DNA of 64,000 nucleotides from Shewanella sp. UCD-KL12 (GTDB lineage: Bacteria; Pseudomonadota; Gammaproteobacteria; Enterobacterales; Shewanellaceae): contig NZ_MPHJ01000001.1 of NCBI RefSeq assembly GCF_001957125.1, positions 1,309,765-1,373,764 of the forward strand, read 5' to 3'. Positions 28,067 through 37,033 of the stretch are shown piece after piece. The position numbers were made by a program, and so were the translations under genes. The notes beneath the pieces are model-generated. The model was not told the origin of the DNA, did no database searches, and saw only the letters and a program-made list of their open reading frames with translations. Every line of letters starts with the position of its first letter. Within the stretch, counting starts at the first letter, position 1.

Positions 28067-28909
28067 ATGTTTGAACCTTTATTAACCCAACCAGCAATTA
28101 TTACCTTAGTAAATAGTGCTAGCTTGAAGATCACCCTAAATGAAAATATTAGCGACTTTGGCCTATTTCAGGCCATTAGTGGACATTTAGGTGAGTTTAT
28201 TGTCGTAGAGATCAGTGATACTTCGATGTCGCTGCTATATCGTTTACACCCATTTTTATCGTTAGTAACACTTCCTTCAGATTTATCAGACCCATCTGAC
28301 TCATCAGGCGCGTCAAAGCCATCAAATTCGTTTAACCCAAGCTTGAGTCGAAGTGGTGGGCAAGGTTGGAGGTTGTTTTCCGGTCTTGGTGTTGCGCCTA
28401 CAATAAGTAGTCAGCAGCTGCGAGCAGGGCTTGAAATCGATGTGCAGTTTACTAATAAGGTCGATTTCAGCCTTTCCAGTGACGCCAAATGGCAATTAGT
28501 CGCTTTAGAGGAAGATTTCAGGGTTTTTCATGGTCCAAGAGAGCTTGTACAAGCAAGAGCTTTAGTATCGAGGGCGTTTAGCTATGACTCCACGACTGAG
28601 CAGATCTTGTTAGAGTTATCGGAGCTTGAGAATGTTCGTAGCGACTTGTCACGTTTTGGAAACAGTGAGCTTGTTTTGAGACATCCAGATGTCAGCGCAG
28701 AGGTTTTAAAGCTAGATGCCCAGCTATCACGTAAGAAACAGTGGCTATCAAGAAGCTTTAATCAATCTGTCGAACGACATAATTGGCAAACTGCGTCTAA
28801 TCAAATTGCCACAAATGATGTTCAAACGAGGCAATTAGAGTATTATCGCCTGCTTTCGACTCCAGCTGTCAATGAGATGGTTCATCAGCTTATAATTGAT
28901 GAAGAGTAA
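28067..28909 (+). CDS. Uncharacterised protein with Ser/Pro/Asp-rich linker
   Basis: 280 aa, family not recognised. Residues about 1-68 form one beta-rich module. A low-complexity segment from about 72 to 98 (DLSDPSDSSGASKPSNSFNP) separates it from a Gly-rich patch and a second region (about 100-180). The C-terminal 100 residues are helical and charged, possibly a coiled coil. No signal peptide, membrane segment or catalytic motif was found. It starts at an ATG and ends 29 bases before rlmA, so the two may be cotranscribed. Confidence 0.6.
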   Translation: MFEPLLTQPAIITLVNSASLKITLNENISDFGLFQAISGHLGEFIVVEISDTSMSLLYRLHPFLSLVTLPSDLSDPSDSSGASKPSNSFNPSLSRSGGQGWRLFSGLGVAPTISSQQLRAGLEIDVQFTNKVDFSLSSDAKWQLVALEEDFRVFHGPRELVQARALVSRAFSYDSTTEQILLELSELENVRSDLSRFGNSELVLRHPDVSAEVLKLDAQLSRKKQWLSRSFNQSVERHNWQTASNQIATNDVQTRQLEYYRLLSTPAVNEMVHQLIIDEE

Positions 28910-28938
28910 ATCGTTCTACTAGTGCCTTGGATTAATAA

Positions 28939-29742
28939 ATGAAATATGTTTGCCCCCTATGTAAAAGTGCATTGCAACTGCAACAGATGACTTGGTCCTG
29001 TGATAAAAACCATCGATTTGATTGTGCTAAAGAGGGCTACGTTAATCTGTTACCCGTTCAGAAAAAGCGCTCTAAAGATCCTGGTGACAATAAAGAGATG
29101 ATGTTTGCTAGAAGGGAGTTTCTTAACAAAGGGCACTATCAAGGGCTCAGTGATAGAGTCAATGAACTCGCACATCAGTATTGCCCAGATGCTAAGTTAG
29201 GCCTTGATATCGGTTGCGGTGAGGGATATTACAGCCATCGTTTATCAGAACGTTTACCTAATATGACACTTCAGGGGTTAGATATATCAAAATCGGCACT
29301 TAAGTATGCCTCCAAGCGATATAAAGATATCAGCTTTTGTGTTGCTAGTGCTTTTGAGATGCCTTTTGAACCTGAGCAGTTTGATCTGTTACTTCGAATT
29401 TATGCCCCATCATTAGATGAAGAGCTGAGAAGGGTGTGTAAACCTGGCAGTATTTTGATAACGGCTTCTGCCGGTCAGAATCATCACTTTACTTTAAAGC
29501 AGATGATCTATGATGACCCCAAGCACCATATAACACAAAGTAGTCATATTGAGGGGTTTGAACTACTACATCGCGAAAACCTTGAGTTACAGTTAGTGCT
29601 ATCTGATGAGGCTGACATAAGTCACTTTCTTAATATGACACCTTATAGTTGGAAATTAACCGATGAGCAGAAAGCCGATTTAGTGAAGACTGGGCTGAGC
29701 TGTGAGCTTGATTTTAAAATTGAAATTTTTAGTGCCATTTAA
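28939..29742 (+). CDS. rlmA: 23S rRNA (guanine(745)-N(1))-methyltransferase
   Basis: 267 aa. A zinc finger (Cys5, Cys8, Cys21, His25) leads into KEGYVNLLPVQKKRSKDPGD, shared almost verbatim with E. coli RlmA. The SAM-binding motif is LDIGCGEGYY at about 93. It methylates G745 of 23S rRNA (hairpin 35). The C-terminal substrate region (MTPYSWKL) is also conserved. Confidence 0.95.
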   Translation: MKYVCPLCKSALQLQQMTWSCDKNHRFDCAKEGYVNLLPVQKKRSKDPGDNKEMMFARREFLNKGHYQGLSDRVNELAHQYCPDAKLGLDIGCGEGYYSHRLSERLPNMTLQGLDISKSALKYASKRYKDISFCVASAFEMPFEPEQFDLLLRIYAPSLDEELRRVCKPGSILITASAGQNHHFTLKQMIYDDPKHHITQSSHIEGFELLHRENLELQLVLSDEADISHFLNMTPYSWKLTDEQKADLVKTGLSCELDFKIEIFSAI

Positions 29743-29880
29743 TCTTCAAAAGTACAAAAGCGGTCAAAAAACAAACAAGCGCTTGTTTTTAGTGTTTTTA
29801 CACCACTTTTATCTTGGTTAAACTTAGAACAAGCAACAGAAAATAAAGCAAAATTATAGTGATCATATTGTTTTTGTTTG

Positions 29881-29908
29881 TTGACATAGGCTGAGAATGA
29901 TTTATAGT
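29881..29908 (+). promoter_or_regulatory. Promoter of the cold shock gene
   Basis: TTGACA (29881-29886), a 16-base spacer and TATAGT (29903-29908). It predicts a leader of about 130 bases before the ATG at 30044, as is typical for csp mRNAs, whose long leaders control cold induction. Confidence 0.65.
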
Positions 29909-30043
29909 GGATGCAGCTTGAAGGTTGGGCTTATTTCTATGTATCAATACGATCCGTTCGTCCTGTTAACATAAGTAATACCGGCATATTCCAGCTTTAC
30001 TGCCGTTTTGGCTTTATTTTATTTTAGTTACAGGATTTATATC

Positions 30044-30250
30044 ATGTCTCAAGTTACTGGCGTTGTTAAGTGGTTCAACTCTGACAAAGGTTTTGGATTT
30101 ATCGAGCAAGAGTCTGGTCCAGACGTATTCGTTCACTTCCGTGCGATTCAATCTGACGGTTTCAAAACTCTTGACGAAGGTCAGAAAGTTCAATTCACTG
30201 TGACTCAAGGTCAGAAAGGTCCACAAGCTGAAAACGTAACTGTCGTTTAA
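30044..30250 (+). CDS. Cold shock protein, CspA family
   Basis: 68 aa from the ATG at 30044 ([20 protein letters not shown]); an upstream in-frame extension is not coding-like. RNP1 (KGFGFIE) and RNP2 (VFVHF) are intact. It is a single-stranded nucleic acid chaperone. With a strong promoter, a long leader and a strong terminator it is a classic stand-alone csp gene. Which paralogue it is, and whether it is cold-induced, cannot be told. Confidence 0.95.
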   Translation: MSQVTGVVKWFNSDKGFGFIEQESGPDVFVHFRAIQSDGFKTLDEGQKVQFTVTQGQKGPQAENVTVV

Positions 30251-30295
30251 GTTTGGGCTTTCGATTAGCATTAAGCTAATCCAAAAGAATTTAGT

Positions 30296-30328
30296 AAGAG
30301 CTGCGATTTATCGCAGCTCTTTTTTTTA
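30296..30328 (+). terminator. Terminator of the cold shock gene
   Basis: AAGAGCTGCGA (30296-30306) and TCGCAGCTCTT (30311-30321) with loop TTTA, then seven T. Confidence 0.9.
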
Positions 30329-30352
30329 CATCAAAATTTGTCTGATACATAT

Positions 30353-30443
30353 AAATCTTATAGCTGTAAGCCTGATAGTTGCAAGCTCTATAGGTAGTAA
30401 GTCTTATAGTCGTAAGTTTTATAGTAGTAAGTCTTATAGCAGT
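30353..30443. repeat. 15-bp degenerate tandem repeat, six units
   Basis: Units begin at 30353, 30368, 30383 (16 bases), 30399, 30414 and 30429, with the consensus AAGTCTTATAGTAGT. Fifteen bases are five codons; on the minus strand the unit reads as a repeating pentapeptide such as TTIRL, but there is no credible start or domain. It lies just after the csp terminator. Confidence 0.85.
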
Positions 30444-30639
30444 AAAAAACTCAATTTTTCTAGAAACCCCAGATAGCAAAAAGTATCGAATCTCAATAGA
30501 TAAACTCACTCCCGACCAATAAGCTCTTCATACCTCATCAATTGATTGTATCTCTTGTTTATTTATAGCGCTCTGAGACGTAGTACAAGCTGCTATTAAC
30601 GCTATAGTTCAACAGTAAAACAACTTTCAAACTGATTAG

Positions 30640-31095
30640 ATTCATTTTAATCGGCATATGATGCGGTCGCTCAGCGTGACGGTAGCGCTTTAGAGGTAAG
30701 GTCATTAATTGCTCCTTGATAACTGCTACTGCGTTACTCTCGATAATAGCTCCTGCATTATTCTACCTTCGACCATCCATGGTCTCGTACCTCCTATATC
30801 CATATAGTCGTGAATAAATGACATTCACAACATCTGACCTTCATGGGTCAAGGAAATGTCTAAAGTATGTAGGGAACATACTAGACCATGTTCTTTGTAA
30901 CGAGTGAAGCGCATAGTTGTTGAAATAGGCTTGATAGCGTTTCTGAAGTGCAAAAGTCGCGCTGAGCAGGCCGACATTAACCCAAGAGGTAGGTATTGCT
31001 GAAAGCTTTATAATATTACACGCGGGTATCAAAGTGGGGGCTTAGATATAGGTTGGTACTTGAGCTATCGTTGTTAGTTATAATGGTATTAGGTT
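30640..31095. mobile_element. Decayed MITE-like element related to the one at 14002-14319
   Basis: The left part (CGCTCAGCG, then AGAGGTAAGGTCATTAATTG) matches the reverse complement of the 14-kb element (GATCGCTCAGCG ... AGAGGCAAGGTCATTAAATG). The inner CATTCACAACATC and AACGAGTGAAGCGCATAGTTG blocks align too. Extra sequence inside suggests an insertion or a diverged copy. The right end near GGTATTAG is less certain. No gene is inside. Confidence 0.5.
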
Positions 31096-31155
31096 GAACC
31101 TTGGAAGGCTGTAAAGAGTGGAGATGTCATTGCCATCTCCACTCATTGGCTTAAC

Positions 31156-32058
31156 CTATGAGGAGAACAGTTTATCTTCCAGCGTCCTTCCTTTCAAAAT
31201 TGCTTTGTAGCGCCAACCTTGAGCTAAAAACAGTTTGAAAAGCTGCAGTTCAAGATCAGTGATCTGCTTGGCATTGTAGTGGATTAAAAACTCATTCTCT
31301 TGCTTAGCGGTAACAGAGTTGACCCCTGATAGCTTCTCTACTTCTTCGATTAGCGCCGTATTATCACATTCTTGCATTGAAATAGTGACGTATTCATCGA
31401 GCAAGTTTTCCTGCATAGAAACAGATTGGCCAAGCTTGCCATTGTCGAGATAGAGCACTTGATCACATAGCTTTTCAAGTTCATCGAGATTATGAGAGCT
31501 GATAACAAAGGTGATCTCATGAGACAATGAACGTACAAGCTCACGTATAACTTTGGCATTAACAGGGTCGAGTCCGGCGGTTGGCTCATCTAATAAAACA
31601 AGTTCTGGTGAGCCTATTAAAGCCTGCGCAATAGATGCCCGCTTACTCATGCCATGGCTAAGCGCCGTTGGCTTTTGCTGGGCGACATCTTTGAGGCCTA
31701 CAAGCGAGAGCACTCTTAGCCCTTCAGATTTTGCTTGAGACTTGCTCAAGCCTTGTAACGTACCGAAGAGAGTGAATTGTGTGATCAGGTTTAAGTTTGG
31801 ATCTAAGGCAGCATCTTGAGGGAGGGATGACACTTTACCAAGCAGCTTTCTACTTCCTGGTTGCTCTCCCATGATCGTAACGTTGCCGCTACTAGGAAGC
31901 AGATAACCACACAGTAAACTAAATAGTGTTGTTTTTCCTGCACCATTAGGTCCAACAAGTGCAATTGGTGCACCCGTCGAGAGGGATATGCTAACAGAGT
32001 CTAATGCCTGTTTGCTTCCGTAAGATTTACTCAAGTTTTCGCAAGTGATTAGGCTCAT
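31156..32058 (-). CDS. ABC transporter ATP-binding protein
   Basis: 300 aa from the ATG at 32058, which has AAGGAG just upstream; the longer frame to 32196 overlaps the permease gene and is not coding. Walker A is GPNGAGKTT, the signature is LSHGMSKR (LSxGM, typical of ABC-2 exporters) and Walker B is LVLLDEPTAGLDP. It energises export by the adjacent permease. Substrate unknown; relatives move lipids, polysaccharides or antibiotics. The start overlaps the permease stop by 4 bases, so translation is coupled. Confidence 0.93.
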   Translation of the reverse strand: MSLITCENLSKSYGSKQALDSVSISLSTGAPIALVGPNGAGKTTLFSLLCGYLLPSSGNVTIMGEQPGSRKLLGKVSSLPQDAALDPNLNLITQFTLFGTLQGLSKSQAKSEGLRVLSLVGLKDVAQQKPTALSHGMSKRASIAQALIGSPELVLLDEPTAGLDPVNAKVIRELVRSLSHEITFVISSHNLDELEKLCDQVLYLDNGKLGQSVSMQENLLDEYVTISMQECDNTALIEEVEKLSGVNSVTAKQENEFLIHYNAKQITDLELQLFKLFLAQGWRYKAILKGRTLEDKLFSS

Positions 32059-32897
32059 AATGCACTCCTTGTCATATAAGTTCTGCCAAGGAAAAGTAAT
32101 ACCGCAGCTTGGATGAGGGGGATTGGTGCATAGACTAAACTGGATATTCCTTGAGTATTGATCATCATACTCAGTTGAGCGCCGGGTAGAAACCAACTTA
32201 ATATTGAGCCAACAGCTGGGAGTTGGCTGTTAATTAACGCAATAATGATAGCGCTCGCCGCCCAAAGTAGTATTGCGTAGATGGTTGCCTGTCTAGCAGA
32301 GCCTGCATAGAGAGATAGCAATGCCATGATCGCAGTATAGGGGAGTAAAATGATAAAAATATTGATGAAAACCATGAAACCAGAGGTCAATGCTGCAAGC
32401 ACTAGGGTGCCATCTCGAGACAGTGCCAGTAAGACGGTTGCTAATACTGTCAGCAGCAAGAGTAAAGATTGAATTAACATATGGCCGATAAATCGTCCAA
32501 AGAAAAGGCTATCTCTGCCGGTTCTCAATGTCAAAAACCTAAAACTTCCCCTTTGTTTATCTGAAGCAAATTGATCGGCAGATACAAAAATGCTGAATAG
32601 TGGAAAGATATAGAGTGCAGCAACCCAAAATATGGCCATTTCAGCGACTTTCCATTGAAACAGTTTATCGACGGATGATTCACCAAATACGCTCGTGATC
32701 AACTGTCTAAATTCAGGGCTTAGTAGAATGTCAGAAGCACTGCGGATTGGGTAAAGTAGGATTAATAACCATACTAAGCCAAAAGCTATGAGTGCAATGA
32801 GTCCCTTAGGGTTAAACAGTAATTTTTTTAATTCAAATTTGGCTAATATGAGCGTATTACGCGCAAATCCATTGTTGAGATTAGCTTCCAAAATCAT
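32055..32897 (-). CDS. ABC-2 type transporter permease
   Basis: 280 aa with about six hydrophobic segments (around 33-52, 98-120, 145-165, 172-200, 205-225 and 252-272). The first soluble loop has ADQFASDKQRGSFRFLTLRT, the usual ABC-2 coupling region. An ATG with AAGGG upstream starts it. It forms a two-gene exporter with the ATPase. No substrate or biosynthetic gene is nearby. Confidence 0.88.
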   Translation of the reverse strand: MILEANLNNGFARNTLILAKFELKKLLFNPKGLIALIAFGLVWLLILLYPIRSASDILLSPEFRQLITSVFGESSVDKLFQWKVAEMAIFWVAALYIFPLFSIFVSADQFASDKQRGSFRFLTLRTGRDSLFFGRFIGHMLIQSLLLLLTVLATVLLALSRDGTLVLAALTSGFMVFINIFIILLPYTAIMALLSLYAGSARQATIYAILLWAASAIIIALINSQLPAVGSILSWFLPGAQLSMMINTQGISSLVYAPIPLIQAAVLLFLGRTYMTRSAL

Positions 32898-33018
32898 CCC
32901 TTATTGGTTATTAAACATCCTCACTCAAGACTAACACGCTTAAGGTTTGAGAAGGTTTCAATGAGTAACATGTTGTTTCGTCGTAGAGCTTAACTGATAC
33001 GTTTTAATAAAGGTCGAT

Positions 33019-33681
33019 TTAATTAAGTAGATCGTGGAGTGCTTCTTTTAATTGTGCAACCTCTTGCTCGAGTTTCTCAACCCGTTGTACTAACTCATCT
33101 TGCTGTTGATTGGCTGCTCGAGCTGGTGAGGATGAGATGGCCGACACTTCACAAGAGGGGGCTGTTATCGTTTCTCTTGCTTGGTCGGAAAATAGACCAA
33201 TAAAACGAGAGTCTCTCTTGCCTGGTTCCCTTGGCAGTTGTTTAACCAGCGCAGGCTCTAATTGAGCTAAAGCACTGAGTGTCTTATCAACTTCAATAAC
33301 ATCACTAAATTGATGCAGTCGGTTACTGCGCGTCTTGAGCTCACCTGGCGTCTGTGGACCTCGTAAGAGTAATAAGCATACGATAGCAAACTGAGCTGGA
33401 GTAAATTGAAGATCGCTAAATTCAGTATTACAAAATCTATGTTTAAATTTGACTACACGAGAGCCGAAACCTGATTGCTCAGTAACAAACCTCAATTTCA
33501 TTAAAGAATCTAAAGCGGCTTGTGTTTCTGACTCTGTCATTGCCATTACAGGTTCACGGCTAGACTTTTGATTACAAGCTAAGGTTAACGAATTGAGTGA
33601 TAAAGGGTAAGACTCTGGTGTGGTGACCTCTTTTTCAAGTAGGCAACCAATAACTCTTGCTTCATGGAGTGATAAATTCAT
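33019..33681 (-). CDS. YceH family protein (DUF480)
   Basis: 220 aa. It begins [21 protein letters not shown] and contains [10 protein letters not shown], both family signatures. The body holds two winged-helix modules, and the C-terminal 30 residues ([17 protein letters not shown]) form a coiled coil. The function is not known in any species; a DNA-binding role is inferred from the fold. A terminator-like hairpin ends about 13 bases before the start codon and leaves little room for a ribosome site. Confidence 0.9.
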   Translation of the reverse strand: MNLSLHEARVIGCLLEKEVTTPESYPLSLNSLTLACNQKSSREPVMAMTESETQAALDSLMKLRFVTEQSGFGSRVVKFKHRFCNTEFSDLQFTPAQFAIVCLLLLRGPQTPGELKTRSNRLHQFSDVIEVDKTLSALAQLEPALVKQLPREPGKRDSRFIGLFSDQARETITAPSCEVSAISSSPARAANQQQDELVQRVEKLEQEVAQLKEALHDLLN

Positions 33682-33693
33682 TTTGTTTGACTC

Positions 33694-33733
33694 ATAAAAA
33701 AAGCATGACTTTGTTATAACAGAGTCATGCTTT
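33694..33733 (-). terminator. Hairpin with U-run directly upstream of yceH
   Basis: On the minus strand AAAGCATGACT (33733-33723) pairs with AGTCATGCTTT (33710-33700), followed by seven T to 33696. It suits termination of the CvfB-like gene, but the U-run ends only 14 bases before the YceH start at 33681. Confidence 0.75.
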
Positions 33734-33808
33734 CAATCAAAGGCGCAAGTCAGAACTAATTGCCTTTATGGATGATATCTAATCAACTTACGATATTGAA
33801 GTGTAAGA

Positions 33809-34645
33809 TTAGTTATCAGCCAGTCTGATCCCATCAGTATCTATGGTGATCTGTTTGCTCTTATATAAGCCGCCAATGCTCTTTTTAAACGCTTTTTTGC
33901 TCATTGATAATTTAGCATAAATGGTATCGGCATCAGTTTTATCATTTAAAGGAAGGAAGCCGCCAGCTTGCTCTAATTTAAACATGATAGTTGTAGAGTA
34001 CTTATCAAGCTCTTGCTTAACACCTGTCTGTAAGATCAGGTCGATTTTGTCGTCGGCTCGAACTTGTTTAATATAGCCTTTTAATTTTTGGCCAAAACTT
34101 AAGGTGCGATAAACTTCATTCTTGAAGATCACCCCCCAATGGCTTTGGTTAACAATCGCTTTGTAACCAAGATCGGTTGTACCACCTATGATCAGATTGA
34201 CTTGTTCGCCTTTAGTATAAGGAGGAGGCGTGGTGTCGAGGAATTTATCAATTTTAGACGATGCAACAATTCGGTCATCGACATTGCTGGTATAGATATA
34301 GACTAAGTAAGAGCGACCCTCTACGATCTCTCTGTGCTGCTCACCAAATGGTAGCAGTAGGTCTTTATCTAAGCCCCAATCTAAAAATGCACCGTATTGC
34401 CCCGTTGCAACCGCTTTTAAAAATGCAAACTGACCTACCTGAGCGAGCGGCTTTTTAGTGGTCGCTATCACCATATCGTCAGAATCTAGATATAGGAAAA
34501 CGTCTACCATGTCACCGATGTTACACTCTTTTGGGGTAACTTTACTTGGAAGCAAGACTTGGCCAAGTTCTTCTGCATTAAGGTATACACCAAAATCCAC
34601 AAGCTTAACGACTTCAAGTGTGCATGTTTTTCCTATTTGTATCAT
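33809..34645 (-). CDS. CvfB-like S1 RNA-binding protein
   Basis: 278 aa. Three S1-like modules are visible: LVDFGVYLNAEELGQVLLPS at the N-terminus, a second around YGAFLDWGLDKDLLLPFG, and a third near HWGVIFKNEVYRTLSFGQKL. A winged helix (LSMSKKAFKKSIGGLYK) ends the protein. This is the CvfB/YitL layout, which binds RNA or DNA and affects virulence and gene expression in Gram-positives; here the role is unknown. It is a single gene ended by the hairpin upstream of yceH. Confidence 0.87.
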   Translation of the reverse strand: MIQIGKTCTLEVVKLVDFGVYLNAEELGQVLLPSKVTPKECNIGDMVDVFLYLDSDDMVIATTKKPLAQVGQFAFLKAVATGQYGAFLDWGLDKDLLLPFGEQHREIVEGRSYLVYIYTSNVDDRIVASSKIDKFLDTTPPPYTKGEQVNLIIGGTTDLGYKAIVNQSHWGVIFKNEVYRTLSFGQKLKGYIKQVRADDKIDLILQTGVKQELDKYSTTIMFKLEQAGGFLPLNDKTDADTIYAKLSMSKKAFKKSIGGLYKSKQITIDTDGIRLADN

Positions 34646-35006
34646 GAGACTCTCTATTACTATTGGTAATGATATTTGGACATTTTGATTGCGGATTATA
34701 GTGGAAAATCGCGCAACAATCTGTAAGTGATTTTACTCTCTTTCTCAATTTTGAGTAAAAAATTGATGTTGGAGGTTCTTTTTGCTCATTACATGCTAAT
34801 GTTGACTGGATCTGCGAGCCATTTATTTTGTATCTTTAAGTGATATTTATGCTTGCAATCAAGTTAACTCGGGTGTTTAATTGCGCCCCATTTTTATCGT
34901 CTGGTGATGGACTTACTGTTAATCACCAGGCTGATTACTCAATGGTTAGAGATGGCATATTTCCTTTGGTTTTTGCTTTTCGATTTCTTTTATAGGTTTA
35001 AAAATT
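34646..35006. other. Divergent region before speA
   Basis: 361 bases, AT-rich, no gene. It should hold promoters for the CvfB-like gene and speA. No consensus pair of boxes or regulator palindrome was found that I would defend. Confidence 0.4.
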
Positions 35007-36917
35007 ATGAGTGATTGGTCTATTAATGATGCCCGAACTGGGTATAACGTTAATTATTGGAGCCAGGGGTTATTTGGTATAGATGATGGCGGGGAAGTCA
35101 CTGTCTCTCCAGATCAAGCAAACCCCAATTTTACTATTGGCTTAAATGAGCTGGCAAAAGATATGGTCAAGTCAGGAGTCAATCTCCCTGTTTTGGTCAG
35201 ATTCCCCCAGATCCTTCACCACAGAGTCAACAGTCTGTGTCATGCATTTAACCAAGCCATTGTGAAATACCAATACGAGGCCGACTATTTACTGGTTTAC
35301 CCTATTAAGGTAAATCAACAGCAAACAGTCGTTGAGGAGATCCTTGCTAGCCAAAAGTTTAAAGAGGTGCCTCAACTAGGGCTCGAAGCGGGCAGTAAAC
35401 CTGAGTTAATGGCCGTTCTTGCTATGGCACAAAAAGCCAGCTCAGTGATCATCTGTAATGGGTATAAAGATATTGAATATATCCGCTTGGCTTTGATTGG
35501 CGAGAAGTTAGGTCATAAAGTTTATATTGTTCTTGAGAAACTCTCTGAGCTGAAAGTGGTGCTGCAAGAGTCTAAGAAGCTCGGGGTTACCCCAAGACTT
35601 GGTTTACGAGTTCGTCTTGCCTTCCAGGGCAAAGGTAAATGGCAAGCTAGCGGTGGAGAAAAGTCTAAGTTTGGGCTTTCAGCGGCTCAAGTGCTTACTG
35701 TTATCAAGGCGCTCAAAGATGAGCAGATGTTGGACTCATTACAGTTACTGCACTTTCACTTAGGTTCTCAAATTGCCAACATTAGGGATATTAGACAAGG
35801 TGTGAGTGAAGCGGGTCGATTCTATTGTGAATTGCAAAAGCTCGGCACTAATGTCAAATGTTTTGATGTCGGTGGTGGCTTGGCTGTTGATTATGACGGC
35901 ACACGCAGTCAAAGCAGTAACTCGATGAATTATGGTCTGACAGAATACGCAAATAATATTGTGAGTGTGCTGACTGATATCTGTAATGAATATCAGCAAC
36001 CTATGCCGAGGATTATCTCTGAATCAGGTCGTTTCCTGACGGCTCATCATGCAGTGCTCATTACCGATGTTATTGGTACAGAGGCCTATAAAGCTGAGGT
36101 GATAGAAGCCCCTGAAGATGACGCTTCGCAGTTATTGCAAAATATGTGGCAATCTTGGATAGAGGTTAGTGGCCGCGCGGATCAACGGGCGCTGATTGAG
36201 ATCTATCATGATTGTCAGAGTGATTTAGCTGAGGTTCACTCATTATTTGCTCTGGGCCAACTGACATTGACTGAGCGTGCTTGGGCTGAGCAGGTCAATC
36301 TACGTGTTTGTCATGAGCTTCAGGGTGTTTTAAGTTCCAAGTATCGTTTTCATAGACCCATTATTGATGAATTAAATGAAAAGCTTGCTGATAAATTCTT
36401 TGTAAACTTTTCACTGTTTCAGTCACTACCTGATGCATGGGGGATTGACCAAGTCTTTCCTGTATTGCCGCTTTCAGGATTAGATAAAAAGCCTGAACGC
36501 CGTGCTGTTATGCTTGATATCACCTGTGATTCTGATGGCACTATTGACCAGTATGTTGATGGCCAGGGGATTGAAACGACGCTTCCCGTTCCCGCGTGGA
36601 GTGCAGAGAGCCCCTATTTGATAGGTTTCTTCCTTGTTGGGGCGTATCAGGAAATTTTAGGTGATATGCATAACCTCTTCGGTGACACCAATTCAGCTGT
36701 CGTGAGGGTGGATGAAAACGGCTTAACAAATATTGAGTCAGTGCTAGCGGGTGATACCGTGGCTGACGTACTTAGGTATGTCAATTTAGATGCCGTCTCC
36801 TTTATGCGTACGTATGAAGAGTTAGTCAATTTACATATTGAAGAGGGCGAGAGAGCTAATATCCTAGAGGAGCTACAGCTTGGTCTGAAAGGTTATACCT
36901 ATTTAGAAGACTTTTAG
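35007..36917 (+). CDS. speA: Biosynthetic arginine decarboxylase
   Basis: 636 aa, close to the 658 of E. coli SpeA. The PLP Lys is in VYPIKVNQQ, the Gly-rich phosphate loop is [13 protein letters not shown] and a catalytic Cys region near the end is LDITCDSDG. It converts arginine to agmatine and CO2. SpeB downstream completes conversion to putrescine. It is followed after 116 bases by the AdoMetDC gene with a perfect hairpin in the gap. Confidence 0.96.
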   Translation: MSDWSINDARTGYNVNYWSQGLFGIDDGGEVTVSPDQANPNFTIGLNELAKDMVKSGVNLPVLVRFPQILHHRVNSLCHAFNQAIVKYQYEADYLLVYPIKVNQQQTVVEEILASQKFKEVPQLGLEAGSKPELMAVLAMAQKASSVIICNGYKDIEYIRLALIGEKLGHKVYIVLEKLSELKVVLQESKKLGVTPRLGLRVRLAFQGKGKWQASGGEKSKFGLSAAQVLTVIKALKDEQMLDSLQLLHFHLGSQIANIRDIRQGVSEAGRFYCELQKLGTNVKCFDVGGGLAVDYDGTRSQSSNSMNYGLTEYANNIVSVLTDICNEYQQPMPRIISESGRFLTAHHAVLITDVIGTEAYKAEVIEAPEDDASQLLQNMWQSWIEVSGRADQRALIEIYHDCQSDLAEVHSLFALGQLTLTERAWAEQVNLRVCHELQGVLSSKYRFHRPIIDELNEKLADKFFVNFSLFQSLPDAWGIDQVFPVLPLSGLDKKPERRAVMLDITCDSDGTIDQYVDGQGIETTLPVPAWSAESPYLIGFFLVGAYQEILGDMHNLFGDTNSAVVRVDENGLTNIESVLAGDTVADVLRYVNLDAVSFMRTYEELVNLHIEEGERANILEELQLGLKGYTYLEDF

Positions 36918-36970
36918 TAATTAGAAGATTCTCTGTAATTTGAAGATGTCTCGTATTATTGGCGCTGTAA

Positions 36971-37000
36971 CCGTACTATAGGGCTACTCCTATAGTACGG
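36971..37000 (+). promoter_or_regulatory. Perfect hairpin between speA and the AdoMetDC gene
   Basis: CCGTACTATAGG (36971-36982) and CCTATAGTACGG (36989-37000) pair over a 6-base loop. No U-run follows, so it is not a normal terminator. It could be a regulator site, a processing site or an mRNA stabiliser in the polyamine operon. Confidence 0.6.
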
Positions 37001-37033
37001 TGATTAGAATGTGTAAAACTAGGTGCAGTCGTC

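Noticed and set aside
29773..29788. AAACAAGCGCTTGTTT as an rlmA terminator
   Set aside because: The palindrome has no loop space and would lose several pairs in RNA; called neither terminator nor operator.
30291..30509. A minus-strand peptide made of pentapeptide repeats
   Set aside because: It is generated by the 15-bp tandem repeat, runs into the csp terminator and lacks a ribosome site.
32059..32196. A longer N-terminus for the ABC ATPase
   Set aside because: It overlaps the permease gene out of frame, and the ATG at 32058 has a good AAGGAG site and the family start.
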